Origin: CAKZML01 sp963823435
GTDB lineage: Bacteria; Pseudomonadota; Gammaproteobacteria; Steroidobacterales; BM003
Length of the DNA stretch: 64,000 nucleotides
Direction: 5' to 3'
NCBI GenBank assembly: GCA_963823435.1
Contig: CAWGLN010000001.1
Location: 1-64,000 of the forward strand
This document shows, one piece after another, positions 30,364 to 40,829 of this stretch (position 1 is the first letter of the stretch; each line of letters starts with the position of its first letter). Both the position numbers and the translations under genes were made by a program. The notes beneath the pieces are model-generated. The model did no database searches. It saw only the letters and a program-made list of their open reading frames with translations, and had not been told where the DNA came from.

Positions 30364-31812
30364 ATGCAAAAAAAATGTGTCCTCACCGTGAGTTGTTTGT
30401 TGGTTTGCTCATTGCAGCCGATTGCCCATGCCGGCGATCTACCGCTCGATTTTCGCCTGAGCCTGGATAGCCTGACCCGTGATCAAAGCCAACTCGAGGG
30501 CACTATCGGGCTGTCCATGCTCTATCGATTCGACAACGGCTTTTACGCCGGGGGCTCCGTGTACTCCGGGGCGATTGGCAGTGCAGGCGGTTTTTTTGCC
30601 GGCGGCTATGAGGTCGGCAAGCGATTCACGCTGGGAAACAGACTTCAACTTGATACCGAAATCTTTGTGGGCGGTGGCGGTGGCGCAAACCAGGTCAACG
30701 GCGACGGCTTGATGCTACGTCCCAGCGTTTCTCTCACCTACCAGTTGGACTCGTATGACCTGATGGCGGGGCTTGCATGGATCGATATCTCGGGATCCGA
30801 CATATCGACCCCCGCCTTCACGCTCGGCCTGCAAAAACATTATGGACAAAAAAACGGGTACGGGAAATCAAGCCCTGGCAGCGATCAATTGAGACTGGCG
30901 GCAGTCAAGGCCCTGTACAAGACTGTCAACCCCGGGGGCAGCACAAAGACCGGTGGGCAGGCATTGTCGGATATGCAATTGGCAGGTGCGGAACTGGAAA
31001 TGCAGCGAACCTCCTCGCAAACCATTTTTATGCAAGCCTACGGGGTGGTGGCGGGGGATGCCGAGGGCTATGCCGAATGGCTGCTCGGCATGCGCCGTTA
31101 TCACGACCTGGGTTCGCTACGCCTGTATGCCGACCTGGGAGCCGGCATCGGGGGCGGCGGAGCGGTCGACACCGGCGGCGGCTTTATCGCCGGCGCAAAT
31201 ATAGGGATAGCGATTCCCGTGGGCACCAGCTTGTCGCTCGAAGCCGGCATCGGTTACGACATCGCGCCGGGCGGTGATTATTCCAGCGTTTCGCCATCAC
31301 TGAAAATCGCAAAATTGTTTGGTGCGAATACGCAGTCGTCCAGCAGCCCGGAGCTTTCCGGCAATTGGAGAATCGGTACCGGGATCACCTACCTCGCCGA
31401 TAACAACGACCTGAGAAAGCCGGACAGCGAGAAAACCGGGGCGCCCGGTTTGCTAAATGTGCAAATCGATTACTTTACCCGTCCGCAGGTCTACCTCACC
31501 GGGCAGGCTTATACCGCCTTCACCGGCGAGGCCGGTGGCTACCAGATGGGGCTGCTCGGGGCCGGCTACCAACTGACCGTCGCGGGAAATATGGCTATAT
31601 CGGGTGAACTCCTGCTCGGAGCGGGCGGCGGCGCAGGTATCGAGACGGACGGTGGCGCGCTTGTCGCCGCCAACCTGGAACTGGAGTTACCTGTCAGCGA
31701 GGGCGTCAGTTTCAGTTTTGGCGCGGGCTGGTTAAGCGCCCTGAAGGGTGAGGGATTGAGCGGACCCACCGCCCATGCCGGTCTGATATTCAGGTTTTCC
31801 ACTTTTAATTAG
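30364..31812 (+). CDS. Secreted glycine-rich protein with three beta repeats
   Basis: A protein of 482 residues of unknown family. The signal peptide (MQKKCVLTVSCLLVCSLQPIAHAGD) supports the ATG at 30364. Three similar blocks are visible. Each has alternating hydrophobic strands leading into a Gly cluster with a nearby Asp: EIFVGGGGGANQVNGDG (about 100), LGAGIGGGGAVDTGGG (about 260) and LLGAGGGAGIETDGG (about 420). Each is followed by two more strands, and the protein ends in the aromatic FRFSTFN. The strand pattern and C-terminal aromatic residue suggest an outer membrane barrel or surface beta-solenoid. The middle region (about 165-215) is hydrophilic. Role unknown. Confidence 0.7.
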   Translation: MQKKCVLTVSCLLVCSLQPIAHAGDLPLDFRLSLDSLTRDQSQLEGTIGLSMLYRFDNGFYAGGSVYSGAIGSAGGFFAGGYEVGKRFTLGNRLQLDTEIFVGGGGGANQVNGDGLMLRPSVSLTYQLDSYDLMAGLAWIDISGSDISTPAFTLGLQKHYGQKNGYGKSSPGSDQLRLAAVKALYKTVNPGGSTKTGGQALSDMQLAGAELEMQRTSSQTIFMQAYGVVAGDAEGYAEWLLGMRRYHDLGSLRLYADLGAGIGGGGAVDTGGGFIAGANIGIAIPVGTSLSLEAGIGYDIAPGGDYSSVSPSLKIAKLFGANTQSSSSPELSGNWRIGTGITYLADNNDLRKPDSEKTGAPGLLNVQIDYFTRPQVYLTGQAYTAFTGEAGGYQMGLLGAGYQLTVAGNMAISGELLLGAGGGAGIETDGGALVAANLELELPVSEGVSFSFGAGWLSALKGEGLSGPTAHAGLIFRFSTFN

Positions 31813-32049
31813 CCGAAAAAAAGCAGCAGGCGATGCAGACGATTTGCACGGTATGCGGCGCCCTGTGGCAAACCCCGGGCAGGAACCCGTTAACTGCCTT
31901 ACAATACCCGCCGAATAGCTACGATAGTAGGCACATGCTCGTATTGAGGACTATCCCGGCGCATGAGAAAAAGCTCACCTTGCAAGCGGTGCGGACCTGA
32001 ACCGCGTTGGCACCCGGAAACACGATTCTAACAAGATATGGAGTATTCA

Positions 32050-32816
32050 GTGAAAAGCGTTAATAGCAACTGTAACATTGGCAGTACTTGCACTGGGCGT
32101 GACGATTAGCCAGGTCGGATGCAGCAAGAGTGACCAGGATAAGGCGGCGACGAATCCCGCCCTGGCGGCCCCGGTACCGGCAGGTATGGTCAGGGGCAAG
32201 GTCCTGGAAACCGTGGATGCCGGCAGCTACACCTACACACAAATTGACCTGGGCACTGAGCAGCGATGGCTGGCTGCACCCAAGACCGTCGTGAAGGTCG
32301 GTGATACGGTGCAGGCAAGCGAGGGCATGGCAATGCCTGACTTTGAGAGCAAGACTCTCAATCGCAATTTCGGTGTGGTGTACTTCGTAAGCGGTCTGGA
32401 TAACTTGTCCAACCCGGTCGCGATTAACGCTGCCCCTGTCGCAGCCGAGGACCAGCCGGCCATGAAAAAACCGGTAGCGCGCGGTGGCGGAAAATACGGC
32501 TGTAAGCCCGTTTGAGGAAGGCAAAAATATCGCCGAGTTATATGCCAACAAGGACGGCTACGGTGGGAAGGAAGTTACCCTTCGCGGCAAGGTCGTCAAG
32601 TACAATGCGAATATCATGGGCTGGAATTTCCTGCACATCCAGGACGGCTCCGGGCTGGCCGCTGACGGCAGTCACGATTTGACGGTTACCACCAAGGCCG
32701 AAGTGTCACCGGGTGACACTGTTGTGGTTACCGGCAAGATTATGCTGGCCGAGGACTTCGGAGCCGGCTATACCTATCCCGTTTTGATGGAAGATGCCAA
32801 AGTAACCGTCGAGTAA
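32050..32816 (+). pseudogene. NrfJ-like OB-fold lipoprotein, frameshifted
   Basis: Restoring two one-base changes (four A instead of three near 32056, and a shift near 32485) gives a lipoprotein of about 250 residues. The signal peptide is followed by VGC as lipobox. Residues about 40-120 resemble NrfJ-type domains (GKVLETVDAGSYTYTQIDLG, SKTLNRNFGVVYFV). The C-terminal part is an OB-fold (GGKEVTLRGKVVKYNANIMGWNFLHIQDG, GDTVVVTGKI). Similar proteins occur near cytochrome c and redox genes, with no fixed function. The start is a GTG at 32050. A strong terminator follows the stop. Confidence 0.72.
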
Positions 32817-32840
32817 CGCTCGGTCGACTTCAGGTACTGA

Positions 32841-32869
32841 AAAAGGGACCCCGTGGGGTCCCTTTTTTT
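32841..32869 (+). terminator. Rho-independent terminator
   Basis: GGGACCCC pairs with GGGGTCCC across two bases, flanked by AAAA on the left and a seven-T run on the right. It ends the OB-fold lipoprotein gene. Confidence 0.9.
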
Positions 32870-33018
32870 ATTCCGGCATTGCACCGCTATGAGCTTACGA
32901 GCCAACATGATGGACATCACCGTGTATGCAGACCATCGCACCGGGACAGGTCCAGGAAAAACCTCGCTGCCGGGTCCGTCTGTCTCGCGTTCGTAACCCC
33001 GTTAGCGGAGAAAATATC

Positions 33019-34002
33019 TTGCGCCTGGCCAACTCGTTTCTTGCCCCTCTTTTTCTCGCCCTCGCAGGACCAACAGCGGTAGCTGACAACAGTCAACTTG
33101 AGCTGCCGTTGGAGCTGGTGACCTATGACGACGGGCGGGCCCCTATCCAGCAGATTTTTGGTGCTTACGCCCTGTTGCTCAAACAAGGCTGGCACCTGGA
33201 CATCATTACCCAGTCAAAACCCGCAGGTACGACCGAGGCCTTGCCGATTATCGCCCTGCGCTCACCACTTGCAGGCCCGGCAGCCTGGTTTCTCACCGGC
33301 ATCCACGGCGAGGAGCCCGCCGGGCCCAATGCCATGGCCGCGGCGGTTGACGCCCTTGCTGAACTTGGAAGGTCCTATCCAGTGGTCATCCTTCCGCTGT
33401 GCAACCCTCACGGCTACGCCAGGAACTGGCGCTACCTGAATATGCCTGTCTATTCCGAGGATATAGACGGTCAGAGTGTTGGCGATTCCTCTCATGTGTT
33501 GCAGGCCCCTGGCCCCGATACAGGCTCCAGGGCGCCCGCCCCCTCCAGTCCGGAGGCCGATGCCATCACCCGATATATCCTGGACCTGGCCAGGACATAC
33601 CCACCCCGCTATAGCATCGACCTGCACGAGGACAACCTGATCCACGAGGGCTATGTTTACTCGCAAGGCGTGGACGGCGCCCGGGATGTACTGGCAAGCG
33701 AGGCGGTAAGCATCTTGCGACAACACGACATCGGCATAAAGATGAGCGGCCGGACTCGCTTTGACGAGGACATTGTCGATGGCATTATTGGCCCCGTCAC
33801 CGATAGCTCAATCGACGAGTTAATGAGCGCCACGCAGGTCGTGGTGGAGGGCAGACCAGTCCAGGGTCCGGGGGCCGCTACCGTACTGGTTTTCGAAACC
33901 CCGGCCGCCAGCGTAACGATGGAACAACGCATACGGGCCCACAGCGCACTGTTGCGACGCCTCACCGCACTGATAGCCGCCTCCACTAACTCCAGCCCCT
34001 GA
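33019..34002 (+). CDS. Secreted M14-like zinc carboxypeptidase / deacylase
   Basis: A protein of 327 residues from a TTG start preceded by GGAG at the right spacing; this start gives a clean signal peptide (RLANSFLAPLFLALAGPTAVA). The metal ligands of the M14/succinylglutamate desuccinylase fold are seen: His and Glu in GIHGEEPAG (residues about 95-103) and His in SIDLHEDN. The substrate-binding CNPHGYARNWRY resembles the RNxR-type region of carboxypeptidases. The expected catalytic Glu lies in VFETPA near the end. It probably removes an acyl or amino-acid group from a small compound or peptide in the periplasm. It is convergent with the broken LysR gene. Confidence 0.8.
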   Translation: MRLANSFLAPLFLALAGPTAVADNSQLELPLELVTYDDGRAPIQQIFGAYALLLKQGWHLDIITQSKPAGTTEALPIIALRSPLAGPAAWFLTGIHGEEPAGPNAMAAAVDALAELGRSYPVVILPLCNPHGYARNWRYLNMPVYSEDIDGQSVGDSSHVLQAPGPDTGSRAPAPSSPEADAITRYILDLARTYPPRYSIDLHEDNLIHEGYVYSQGVDGARDVLASEAVSILRQHDIGIKMSGRTRFDEDIVDGIIGPVTDSSIDELMSATQVVVEGRPVQGPGAATVLVFETPAASVTMEQRIRAHSALLRRLTALIAASTNSSP

Positions 34003-34069
34003 GATACGTGTTACAGAGTTGCAACAAAAGCCTCTCCATTGCCTGCCCGGGGGTGGAAAAAGCAGGGAA

Positions 34070-35011
34070 TCAGGACGATTCCCTGGCTGTGACCTCGTCG
34101 CACTGTCTGTCCCAGTACGGCTTGCCGGCGAAGGTATCGGCCAGGAAGTCGATAAACCGCCTCACCCGGTAGGACAGGTGGCGTGCCGGCGGGTACACCG
34201 CATAGGCGGTTAGCACCGGCCAGGCGGTATCGGTCAGTACAGGCAACAACTCACCTCGCTTGATGGCCTCGTGGGTGATGAATGTCGGCAACATGATCAC
34301 ACCTTGTCCGGCTGTGGCCAGTGCGCATAACAATTCTCCGTTGTTGGCTGTCAGTCCCACCTTTACCCGCACGAGTCTGCTTTCCCCGTCCTCACCCTGG
34401 TACGACCAGTGGTCCGGATCCGCAAGGTTTCCATAGACCAGACATTGGTGTTCTTCCAGGTCCGAAGGGCGTTTTGGAACACCGAACTTCTCCAGATATG
34501 CGGGGCTCGCGCACACCACGCTTCGGACCTCAAACAACTTCCTCGCGATCAACGTTGAATCGGCCAGGCGTCCTATTCGAATGGCGACGTCTCTTCCCTT
34601 CCTCCAGCAAGTCTATGCGCCTGTCATTCAGGTCCAGGTCAAATTCCAGCTGCGGATGCTGCGCCTTGAAGCCAGCGATAGGCGCGCTCATGTGACGCAA
34701 ACCGAAGGACAATGGCAAGGCGACACGCAGATCGGCCACGGAGTTCTCCATGGGCCTGGGTTGCAGCCGATTCAGCTTCCTCCAGGTCAGCCAGGATTCT
34801 GGCGCTGTGCTCATAAAAACTGCGCCCGGTGTCGGTCAAATTCATACGCCGTGTGGTTCGTCGCAGCAACTGCACACCGAGCCGTTGTTCCAGACTGGAC
34901 AAGACGGCGACTGACGGCAGACTTCGCCATTTCCAGCCGGTCGGCGGCCGCGGTAAAACTGCCTGTTTCAACGACGGCTACAAACGCCTGTAAATCTTCG
35001 AACCTATCCAT
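34070..35011 (-). pseudogene. LysR family regulator, multiply frameshifted
   Basis: Four overlapping frames together give a complete LysR protein of about 310 residues. The DNA-binding domain is MDRFEDLQAFVAVVETGSFTAAADRLEMAKSAVSRRL, then SSLEQRLGVQLLRRTTRRMNLTDTG. The effector domain includes LRVALPLSFG and VCASPAYLEKFGVP, and ends with RVRRFIDFLAD. Shifts lie near 34945, 34730 and 34555; at the first, one extra T is evident. The gene is divergent from an azoreductase-like gene, 140 nt away, and probably controlled it together with the pirin gene, an arrangement common for quinone- or electrophile-responsive LysR proteins. Confidence 0.8.
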
Positions 35012-35151
35012 AAGATAATCGACCTTTGTTGCTTTTTATGGAACAATGTTATTCATATTTTGATCTTTTTCTTATCTTTTGCAACAGACATAGTGTTTAC
35101 CAGTTACTTTTCCGCCCTGGCGGCCAGGCATTCAGCAGGAGATCAAGAGTC

Positions 35152-35811
35152 ATGAGCAATACAATCCCCAACCGTCCCAAGGCAAAAAGTGTTGCTGGTC
35201 AACTCGAGTGGGCGCCAGGAAGGCTCGGTCAGCCGCGGCCTGGCGCAGGACCTGATTGCAGCCCTGGAAAGTCGCCACGGACCCCTTGAGATCACCCACC
35301 GTGACCTGGCCGACGGAATTGGTTTCGTCACCGAGAACTGGATAAACGCCAATTTCACGGCGGCTGAAGATCGAAGTCTTGCGCAGCAACGGCGAGCTTG
35401 CAAGATCGGACCAGCTGGTAGAAGAACTGGTCGCAGGCAGACATCCTCATCATCGGTGTTCCAATCTATAACTTTGGCGTGCCGGCGGTACTGAAAGCCT
35501 GGGTGGACATGGTCGCGCGTGCACGCAAGACATTTCGCTACACAGACAAGGGTCCCGAGGGTCTGTTGCAAGGCAAGAAAGCCTACCTGGTCATTGCTTC
35601 GGGCGGCGTACCGGTAGACAGCCCGGTGGATTTCGCAACCCCCTACATGCGCCAGGCACTGAAGTTCCTCGGCATTACCGATATAGAGGTCATTGCAGCC
35701 GAGCAACTGAACAGCCGTGGCGATGATGCTATGGATGCGGCCCGCCAGCGTATCGCTGGACTGCTTGCAACATCGGACGCCACCGAGCTTGAAGTTGCCC
35801 GGGCGGGGTGA
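35152..35811 (+). pseudogene. FMN-dependent NADH-azoreductase/quinone reductase, frameshifted
   Basis: Pieces in three frames form an AzoR-like flavodoxin-fold protein of about 215 residues. It starts KVLLVNSSGRQEGSVSRGLAQDLIAAL (phosphate-binding loop for FMN), then ADILIIGVPIYNFGVPAVLKAWVDMVARARKTFRYT, GLLQGKKAYLVIASGG and YMRQALKFLGITDIEVI, all hallmarks of the family. Frame changes occur near 35175, 35375 and 35440. The start is ATG at 35152, with AGGAG upstream. Azoreductases reduce quinones and azo compounds with two electrons. The setting between a LysR gene and pirin suggests a detoxification unit. Confidence 0.82.
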
Positions 35812-35899
35812 CGAGCGACATCGCCATGCACCAGCAACTGCATAGCCTGGTGGCCGCAGCATTCCGGGCAAGTAAGAAACAAGCAGGACGGGCTTCGCC

Positions 35900-36601
35900 A
35901 TGATTTCCATAATTCGTTCCGACGATCGCGGCACGGCCAATTTTGGCTGGCTGGACAGCAAACATACGTTTTCTTTCGGGAATTATTACGACCCCCAAAG
36001 AATGGGCGTGGGAAACCTGCGGGTCATCAATGAAGACCGTGTGCAACCGGCCAAGGGTTTCGGCACCCACGGGCATCGGGACATGGAGATTATTTCCTAC
36101 GTCATCTCGGGCGCCCTGGAACACAAGGACAGCATGGGTAATGGTTCCATCATGCGAGTGGGTGACGTGCAGCGAATGACCGCCGGCACAGGCGTCCAGC
36201 ACAGCGAGTTCAATCACTCGAAAACCGACGCCGTGCATTTTCTGCAGATCTGGATACTCCCCGAGACCAACTCCCTGGAACCGGGATATGAACAAAAGCA
36301 TTTTTCGAGCGAAGAAAAGAAAAATACCTTGCGCCTGATCGGATCGCAGGACGGTCGCGAGGGCTCGCTCACGATCCACCAGGCCGTCGATCTGTATGCT
36401 GCGGTTTTGGAAGCAGACACAACCCTTGCCCACACGTTCTCCAGGCGTCGCAGTGGTTGGATCCAGCTAGTGCATGGAGAAATCTTGCTTAATGGTCAGT
36501 CACTTTCCGCCGGGGGCGGGGCGGCAATTGAATCCATCGATGTTGTGGAAATAAAGGCCTGTACGGATTCCGAAATACTGCTGTTTGACACGGCCCCGTG
36601 A
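35900..36601 (+). CDS. Pirin family protein (YhaK-like)
   Basis: An intact bicupin of 233 residues. The N-terminal cupin has GTHGHRDMEIISYVISG with the two metal-binding histidines, followed by HSEFNH and the family phrase MTAGTGVQHSE. The C-terminal cupin has lost these ligands, as in YhaK. Pirins of this class are cytoplasmic Fe-binding proteins; some have quercetinase activity and some serve as redox markers. It follows the azoreductase-like gene by 88 nt in the same direction. Of the three genes of this probable stress unit, it is the only one with an open frame. Confidence 0.9.
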   Translation: MISIIRSDDRGTANFGWLDSKHTFSFGNYYDPQRMGVGNLRVINEDRVQPAKGFGTHGHRDMEIISYVISGALEHKDSMGNGSIMRVGDVQRMTAGTGVQHSEFNHSKTDAVHFLQIWILPETNSLEPGYEQKHFSSEEKKNTLRLIGSQDGREGSLTIHQAVDLYAAVLEADTTLAHTFSRRRSGWIQLVHGEILLNGQSLSAGGGAAIESIDVVEIKACTDSEILLFDTAP

Positions 36602-36810
36602 CACGATTCCGGCCATGACGCCAACCACCACCTCGATCCCTTGAGCGCCTTTTCCGAGCTTGCGCAGGGCGCAATATCGGTGGCTTTTCGGACATGCTCA
36701 CGGGGGACCGCTGCCCATAGCTGAAAGCAAGGGATGGCAACTGAAAGTCGTGGCGAACTAGTGATTAGCCAGACGGATTGGCATTGCCAGCTTGACTCAC
36801 CTACCGCTGA

Positions 36811-37076
36811 TTATCGAAGCTGGCTGTCCTTGCTGCCCCGACGGTTATAGCCCGAGGCGCTGGCTTCGTCCTTGTCGACCAGTGCCTGGCAGGTAACACA
36901 CAGACGCACACCGGGAACAGCCTGCCTGCGGGCTTCGGGAATCGCGTTTCGCATTCCTCGCAGTTTCGCAGACTCTCGCCACTCGGCAGTTTGCTGCGCG
37001 CACGCTGGACGGCGTCTTCGACGCTGGCGTCTATTTGATCCTGTACGGCCCCGTCACGGGCCCAGCCACCGGCCAT
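36811..37076 (-). pseudogene. ybiI: TraR/DksA-type zinc finger protein YbiI, single frameshift
   Basis: The first 43 codons read MAGGWARDGAVQDQIDASVEDA ending in NCEEC. With one G restored near 36918, the rest becomes GNAIPEARRQAVPGVRLCVTCQAL and the protein ends GYNRRGSKDSQLR at the TAA at 36811-36813. The 88 residues, four-cysteine finger and C-terminus match E. coli YbiI closely. DksA/TraR proteins enter the secondary channel of RNA polymerase; YbiI itself has no firm role. A single lost base in a strongly conserved reading frame makes a sequencing error more likely here than decay. Confidence 0.88.
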
Positions 37077-37217
37077 GGTAAGCTCCCTTTCTGTTCAAGC
37101 TACCCGCATACTACCTTAATTCCTCCTACCGGTGACCTCGTCCCTGCCGGAGTAACGAACCCGGAATCCGGGTACCTCGTACAAGCGCATCCGGAAAGTA
37201 CCCGCGTCGGCTTTGCT

Positions 37218-38903
37218 TCAGGCAGACACCCGCTCACGAAGATTCAGCCTGTCCATGACCTCCTGTCGCATGACAAACTTCTGGATCTTTCCGGTCACCG
37301 TCATCGGAAATTGATCCACGAACTCGACCCGATGCGGGACCTTGTAATAGGCGATCTGATCCTTGCAATACTCCCTGATCTCCTCGGGGGTTGAGACTTC
37401 AGGCCTTCTTTCAATTTTATCCAGGCGGCAATCTGCTCGCCGAACTTGTCATCGGGGATTCCAAACACCGCGACATCCTGGATCTTGGGATGCCTGAACA
37501 GAAACTCCTCTATCTCCCTGGGATAGACATTTTCGCCACCCCGGATAATCATGTCCTTCACGCGTCCGACGATGTTGCAGTAGCCCTCATCGTCCAGCAC
37601 GGCGAGGTCGCCCGAGTGCAGCCATCCGCAATCGTCTATGGCGTCCCGGGTCTTTTCTGCATCATCCCAGTAACCCTGCATGAGGCAGTAACCGCGTGTG
37701 CATAGCTCGCCTTTCTGGCCGCGGGGAACCACACCGCCCAACTCGTCTACTATCTTCACCTGAACATGGGGATGCACCCGGCCAACGGTTCCCACCCTCT
37801 TGTCCAGCGGATCGTCTACACAACTTTGAAAACTGACGGGGCTTGTTTCGGTCATGCCGTAACAAATCGTTACCTGGGGCATACACATGCTATCCACGAC
37901 ACGTTTCATGATCTCGATAGGACAGGACGCGCCGGCCATGATACCGGTGCGTAAACTGCTGAGGTCGTAGTGCATGAAAATTCGGATGTCCCAGTTCGGC
38001 GATGAACATCGTCGGGACGCCATGCAGGGCGGTGCAACGCTCCTCGCCAACGGCCCGTAGTACCGACTCCGGTTCGAAAGCCTCGTCTGGAAAAATCATG
38101 GCGGCACCGTGCACCACGCAGGTAAGCACGGACAACACCATACCGAAACAGTGATACAGGGGAACCGGTATACACAGGCGATCCTGCTCGGTGAAATTCA
38201 TACCCTGCCCGGAGAAATACGCGTTGTTCACGATATTGAAATGGGTCAGCGTCGCGCCCTTCGGCGTGCCTGTGGTGCCGCTGGTGAACTGGATATTGAT
38301 CGCGTCGTCCGGCTGCATTGCCGCAGCACGTACTGCAAGTTCCTCGATAGCCCCGGGGTCCGGCATCTTCGCGACCTGGTCAAAACTAAAACAGCCTGGC
38401 ACGCTTTCATCGCCGATGACAATCACGGTCTCAAGATTTGGAAGTTTCTTGGCCTGCAGCTTTCCAGGCGTCGCAACCGCTAACTCAGGCGCGAGACTGT
38501 TGAGCATGTGTAGATAATCGCTGGACTTGAAACGTCTCGCGGTAATCAGCGCCCGGCAGCCCACGTTGTTCAGGGAATATTCCAGTTCCGATAATCGGTA
38601 GGCAGGATTGATGTTGACGAGAATCAGTCCGGCCTTGGCGGTGGCAAATTGCGTGATGACCCACTCGGCGTTATTTGGCGACCAGATACCGACACGGTCA
38701 CCTGCCTGCAATCCCAGGGCGACCAAGCCGGCAGCGAAGCGATCTACGATGGCTCCAAGCTCGCGGTAGGTCCAGCGTATGTCCTGGTGGCACACGCGCA
38801 GTCCTTCACGGTCACCCCATTTTTGTACGCACTCGTCGAAAGCCTCGCCGACAGTTTGATAGATCAATGGCTTGTCGGAAGTACCGCATACATAGCTTTT
38901 CAT
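37218..38903 (-). pseudogene. AMP-dependent acyl-CoA synthetase, frameshifted
   Basis: The ancestral protein has about 560 residues. It carries the P-loop-like A3 motif FTSGTTGTPKGATLTH, the substrate motif YGMTETSPVSFQS, the hinge GWLHSGDLAVLDDEGY and the conserved GRVKDMIIRGGENVYPREIE. The end is VTGKIQKF, with the catalytic lysine, and RVSA before a TGA at 37218-37220. This is the medium/long-chain fatty acyl-CoA ligase family related to FadD/FadK. One extra T near 37972 and a missing G near 37397 break the frame. The start at 38903 is chosen because GAGGA lies 7 nt before it. The downstream 140 nt before ybiI hold no gene. Confidence 0.87.
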
Positions 38904-39160
38904 CAGTCCGTCCTCGCTGCTCTCTTTCCTCACGAAATCCATTTCGGGACCGAAAATCGGCGACACGTTACGTAGCTGCATCGTGGAAATGCATCGAAAT
39001 CTGCAAAGGCCGACTCGAAACCGACACCGGTATATTTTACTCCTGAAAGGAAACATTTGGGACGAAAGTCGGTGCTTGTTTTATCGGGGATTTCGCAGCC
39101 AGGTCCACCAGGGTTCCGCACTTGGTATTGGTCCAAATATAAACTTGTCATACACCAGGT

Positions 39161-39331
39161 TGGGGAGCCTCTGATTTATTCTGGGCGAAGTGGATTGTGA
39201 GCGAAAAACTTCAGATTCAAGGCGCGAATCTTAGGTGCACGTGAGTGGGTCTATTGCGAAGATTGGCAACACAGAAGATGGATTTTTTAGACGCAAAACA
39301 CGGGTTCATGAATAGATCAGAGGTTCCTTAG
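39161..39331 (+). repeat. Interspersed inverted-end repeat, copy C
   Basis: Left end GGGGAGCCTCTGATTTATTC, right end ATAGATCAGAGGTTCCTTAG; the two are inverted copies. The body shares CAGATTCAAGGCGCGAATC, GGGTCTATTGCGAAGATTGG and TTTTTTAGACGCAA with the copy at 50047-50211. It occupies the gap of about 570 nt between the acyl-CoA synthetase start and the beta-propeller lipoprotein end, which holds no other feature I can support. Confidence 0.85.
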
Positions 39332-39471
39332 ATCAGTATCTGGCTGCGTCGTCCCAAGGCCAGCTAGTCAACCGGACCGCACCGCTCTGAATCAGGGGAA
39401 TCATACAGACAAAAAAGGTGCGCTCACCGGGGAAACAAACAGCGGTATTACGCGCCAGCTGTCCTGACAGT

Positions 39472-40508
39472 TCAGGGTGACGTACCAGCGAAACTCGGAT
39501 TGGCGGACTTAAGGGGGATGTAGCCTACTTCATCGCCGAGATATTGATCCTTGACCAGGCGGTGGCTGTCGCCCGAAACCAGATCGTGAATCCAGACCGC
39601 AGACTTTTTGCCTGCCACCGAAAAAGCCGTCTGCCAGGCTTCCGTTATCACCAGGACACGCTGCTCGGGCAGGTAAAGACAGGCACGAATCGCATTCTTT
39701 CCAGGTCGTGGCAATGATGCACCCAGCTGCCCATCCGGAGCCACGAAATGATACTCGGATTCAGCCCGGGACTGGCCCGGCGCGTGGCAGAGCATTTGCT
39801 GGCTCTCGGATCACCCATAGCGCCCCGTCGAGGTTACACACCTTCGAGAATTCATCCAGCGGTTCCAGCGTTTCCGCAGCGACGTCATACCGAAACACTC
39901 TTGAGTCACGGTCTTTGGCGACCTGGAAGAACAGGACATGATCCGAGACAGGTGTGATGGCTATTTCCTCGTCAAAATCATGCGGGTAGATGTTTGTCAG
40001 CCTGCGGTCCTTGTCGACGATACGTGTGGCTTGCAGGTTGAAACCATCGTCAAAAACGGTAATCTCTCCATCCCGGAGAAATACCGCAGAATTCGCTTCA
40101 AAGAGATTCGTGTAATGCCTGGTCGCAATATCGAATCTCACGACCATCTGTACGTGCTCTTGCGTTCACCAGGCGCCTGACAGTGAGCAGTAATTCGCCA
40201 TCCCTGTAATTGCCTACGGAGGTCACGGTCCCGTCCCCGACGTAGGCCACGACCTCGCTACTGCCGTCTCCCAGGCTGAACTTGCCCAGGTAGCTGCCTG
40301 ATCCGAAAAAGATGAAGCCGCCAGGGCCTGGACGGGAAGCGTTATCGCACGCGCCCAGGGTCAGGCACAACATCACGAGCACGACCCGTCTGAAGCGGCC
40401 GCCCGGTGCTTCCAGAAATTGCATCGCCAGAGCGAGTAGCGCCAGGTTCCAGGATTCGCGACTCATGATGAACATTACCTTGCCACTGGCAAAAGGCCAG
40501 CGGGTCAT
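39472..40508 (-). pseudogene. Beta-propeller-like lipoprotein, frameshifted
   Basis: Three frames together encode about 320-345 residues. A lipoprotein signal (RVVLVMLCLTLGAC) gives Cys as the anchored residue. Short repeated strand units follow (FIFFGSGSYLGKFSLGDGS, GNYRDGELLLTVRRL, VRFDIATRHYTNLF, FRYDVAAETLEPLDEF, WIHDLVSGDSHRLV), typical of WD40/YncE-type propellers. Frame changes are near 40150 and 39790. The start could be the ATG at 40424 rather than 40508. The role is unknown; a periplasmic binding or sensing scaffold is possible. Confidence 0.6.
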
Positions 40509-40829
40509 TCCGCATTCTATCAGGCAGGTGGCCCGGCGACCCGGGATTCCGCAAGGCTTGAAGTAATGCGAAGTCTATCCATCGGTCTCGCCATCGCGAC
40601 AAGTTTTATGGAATGGGTGTAGTGGTAGTCCGCTATGGCGCACCAGCGCTGTTTTGCACTAAACAACCGTAATCGCCAGCCGGGCGCGGCACAGGCGTGG
40701 TCAGGACCAGTTCTTCGATTATCAGTCAACTCCCCACGACCGGCGTTCGATTATGCCGCACCTGATCAGCGTGGTAATCTCGGTCTCCGAATTGTCCTGC
40801 CGGCACACCCGTAATCTGCGAGGAATCCA
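40509..40829. other. Intergenic region without recognised gene
   Basis: About 320 nt between two divergent genes. I see no RNA, repeat or gene. GAGGAATCCA directly before position 40830 is the ribosome-binding site of the next gene. Confidence 0.5.

Noticed and set aside
36602..36810. Short plus-strand frame starting ATGGCAACTGAAAG at 36734
   Set aside because: About 38 codons, overlaps the end of ybiI on the other strand, no ribosome-binding site and no recognisable product.
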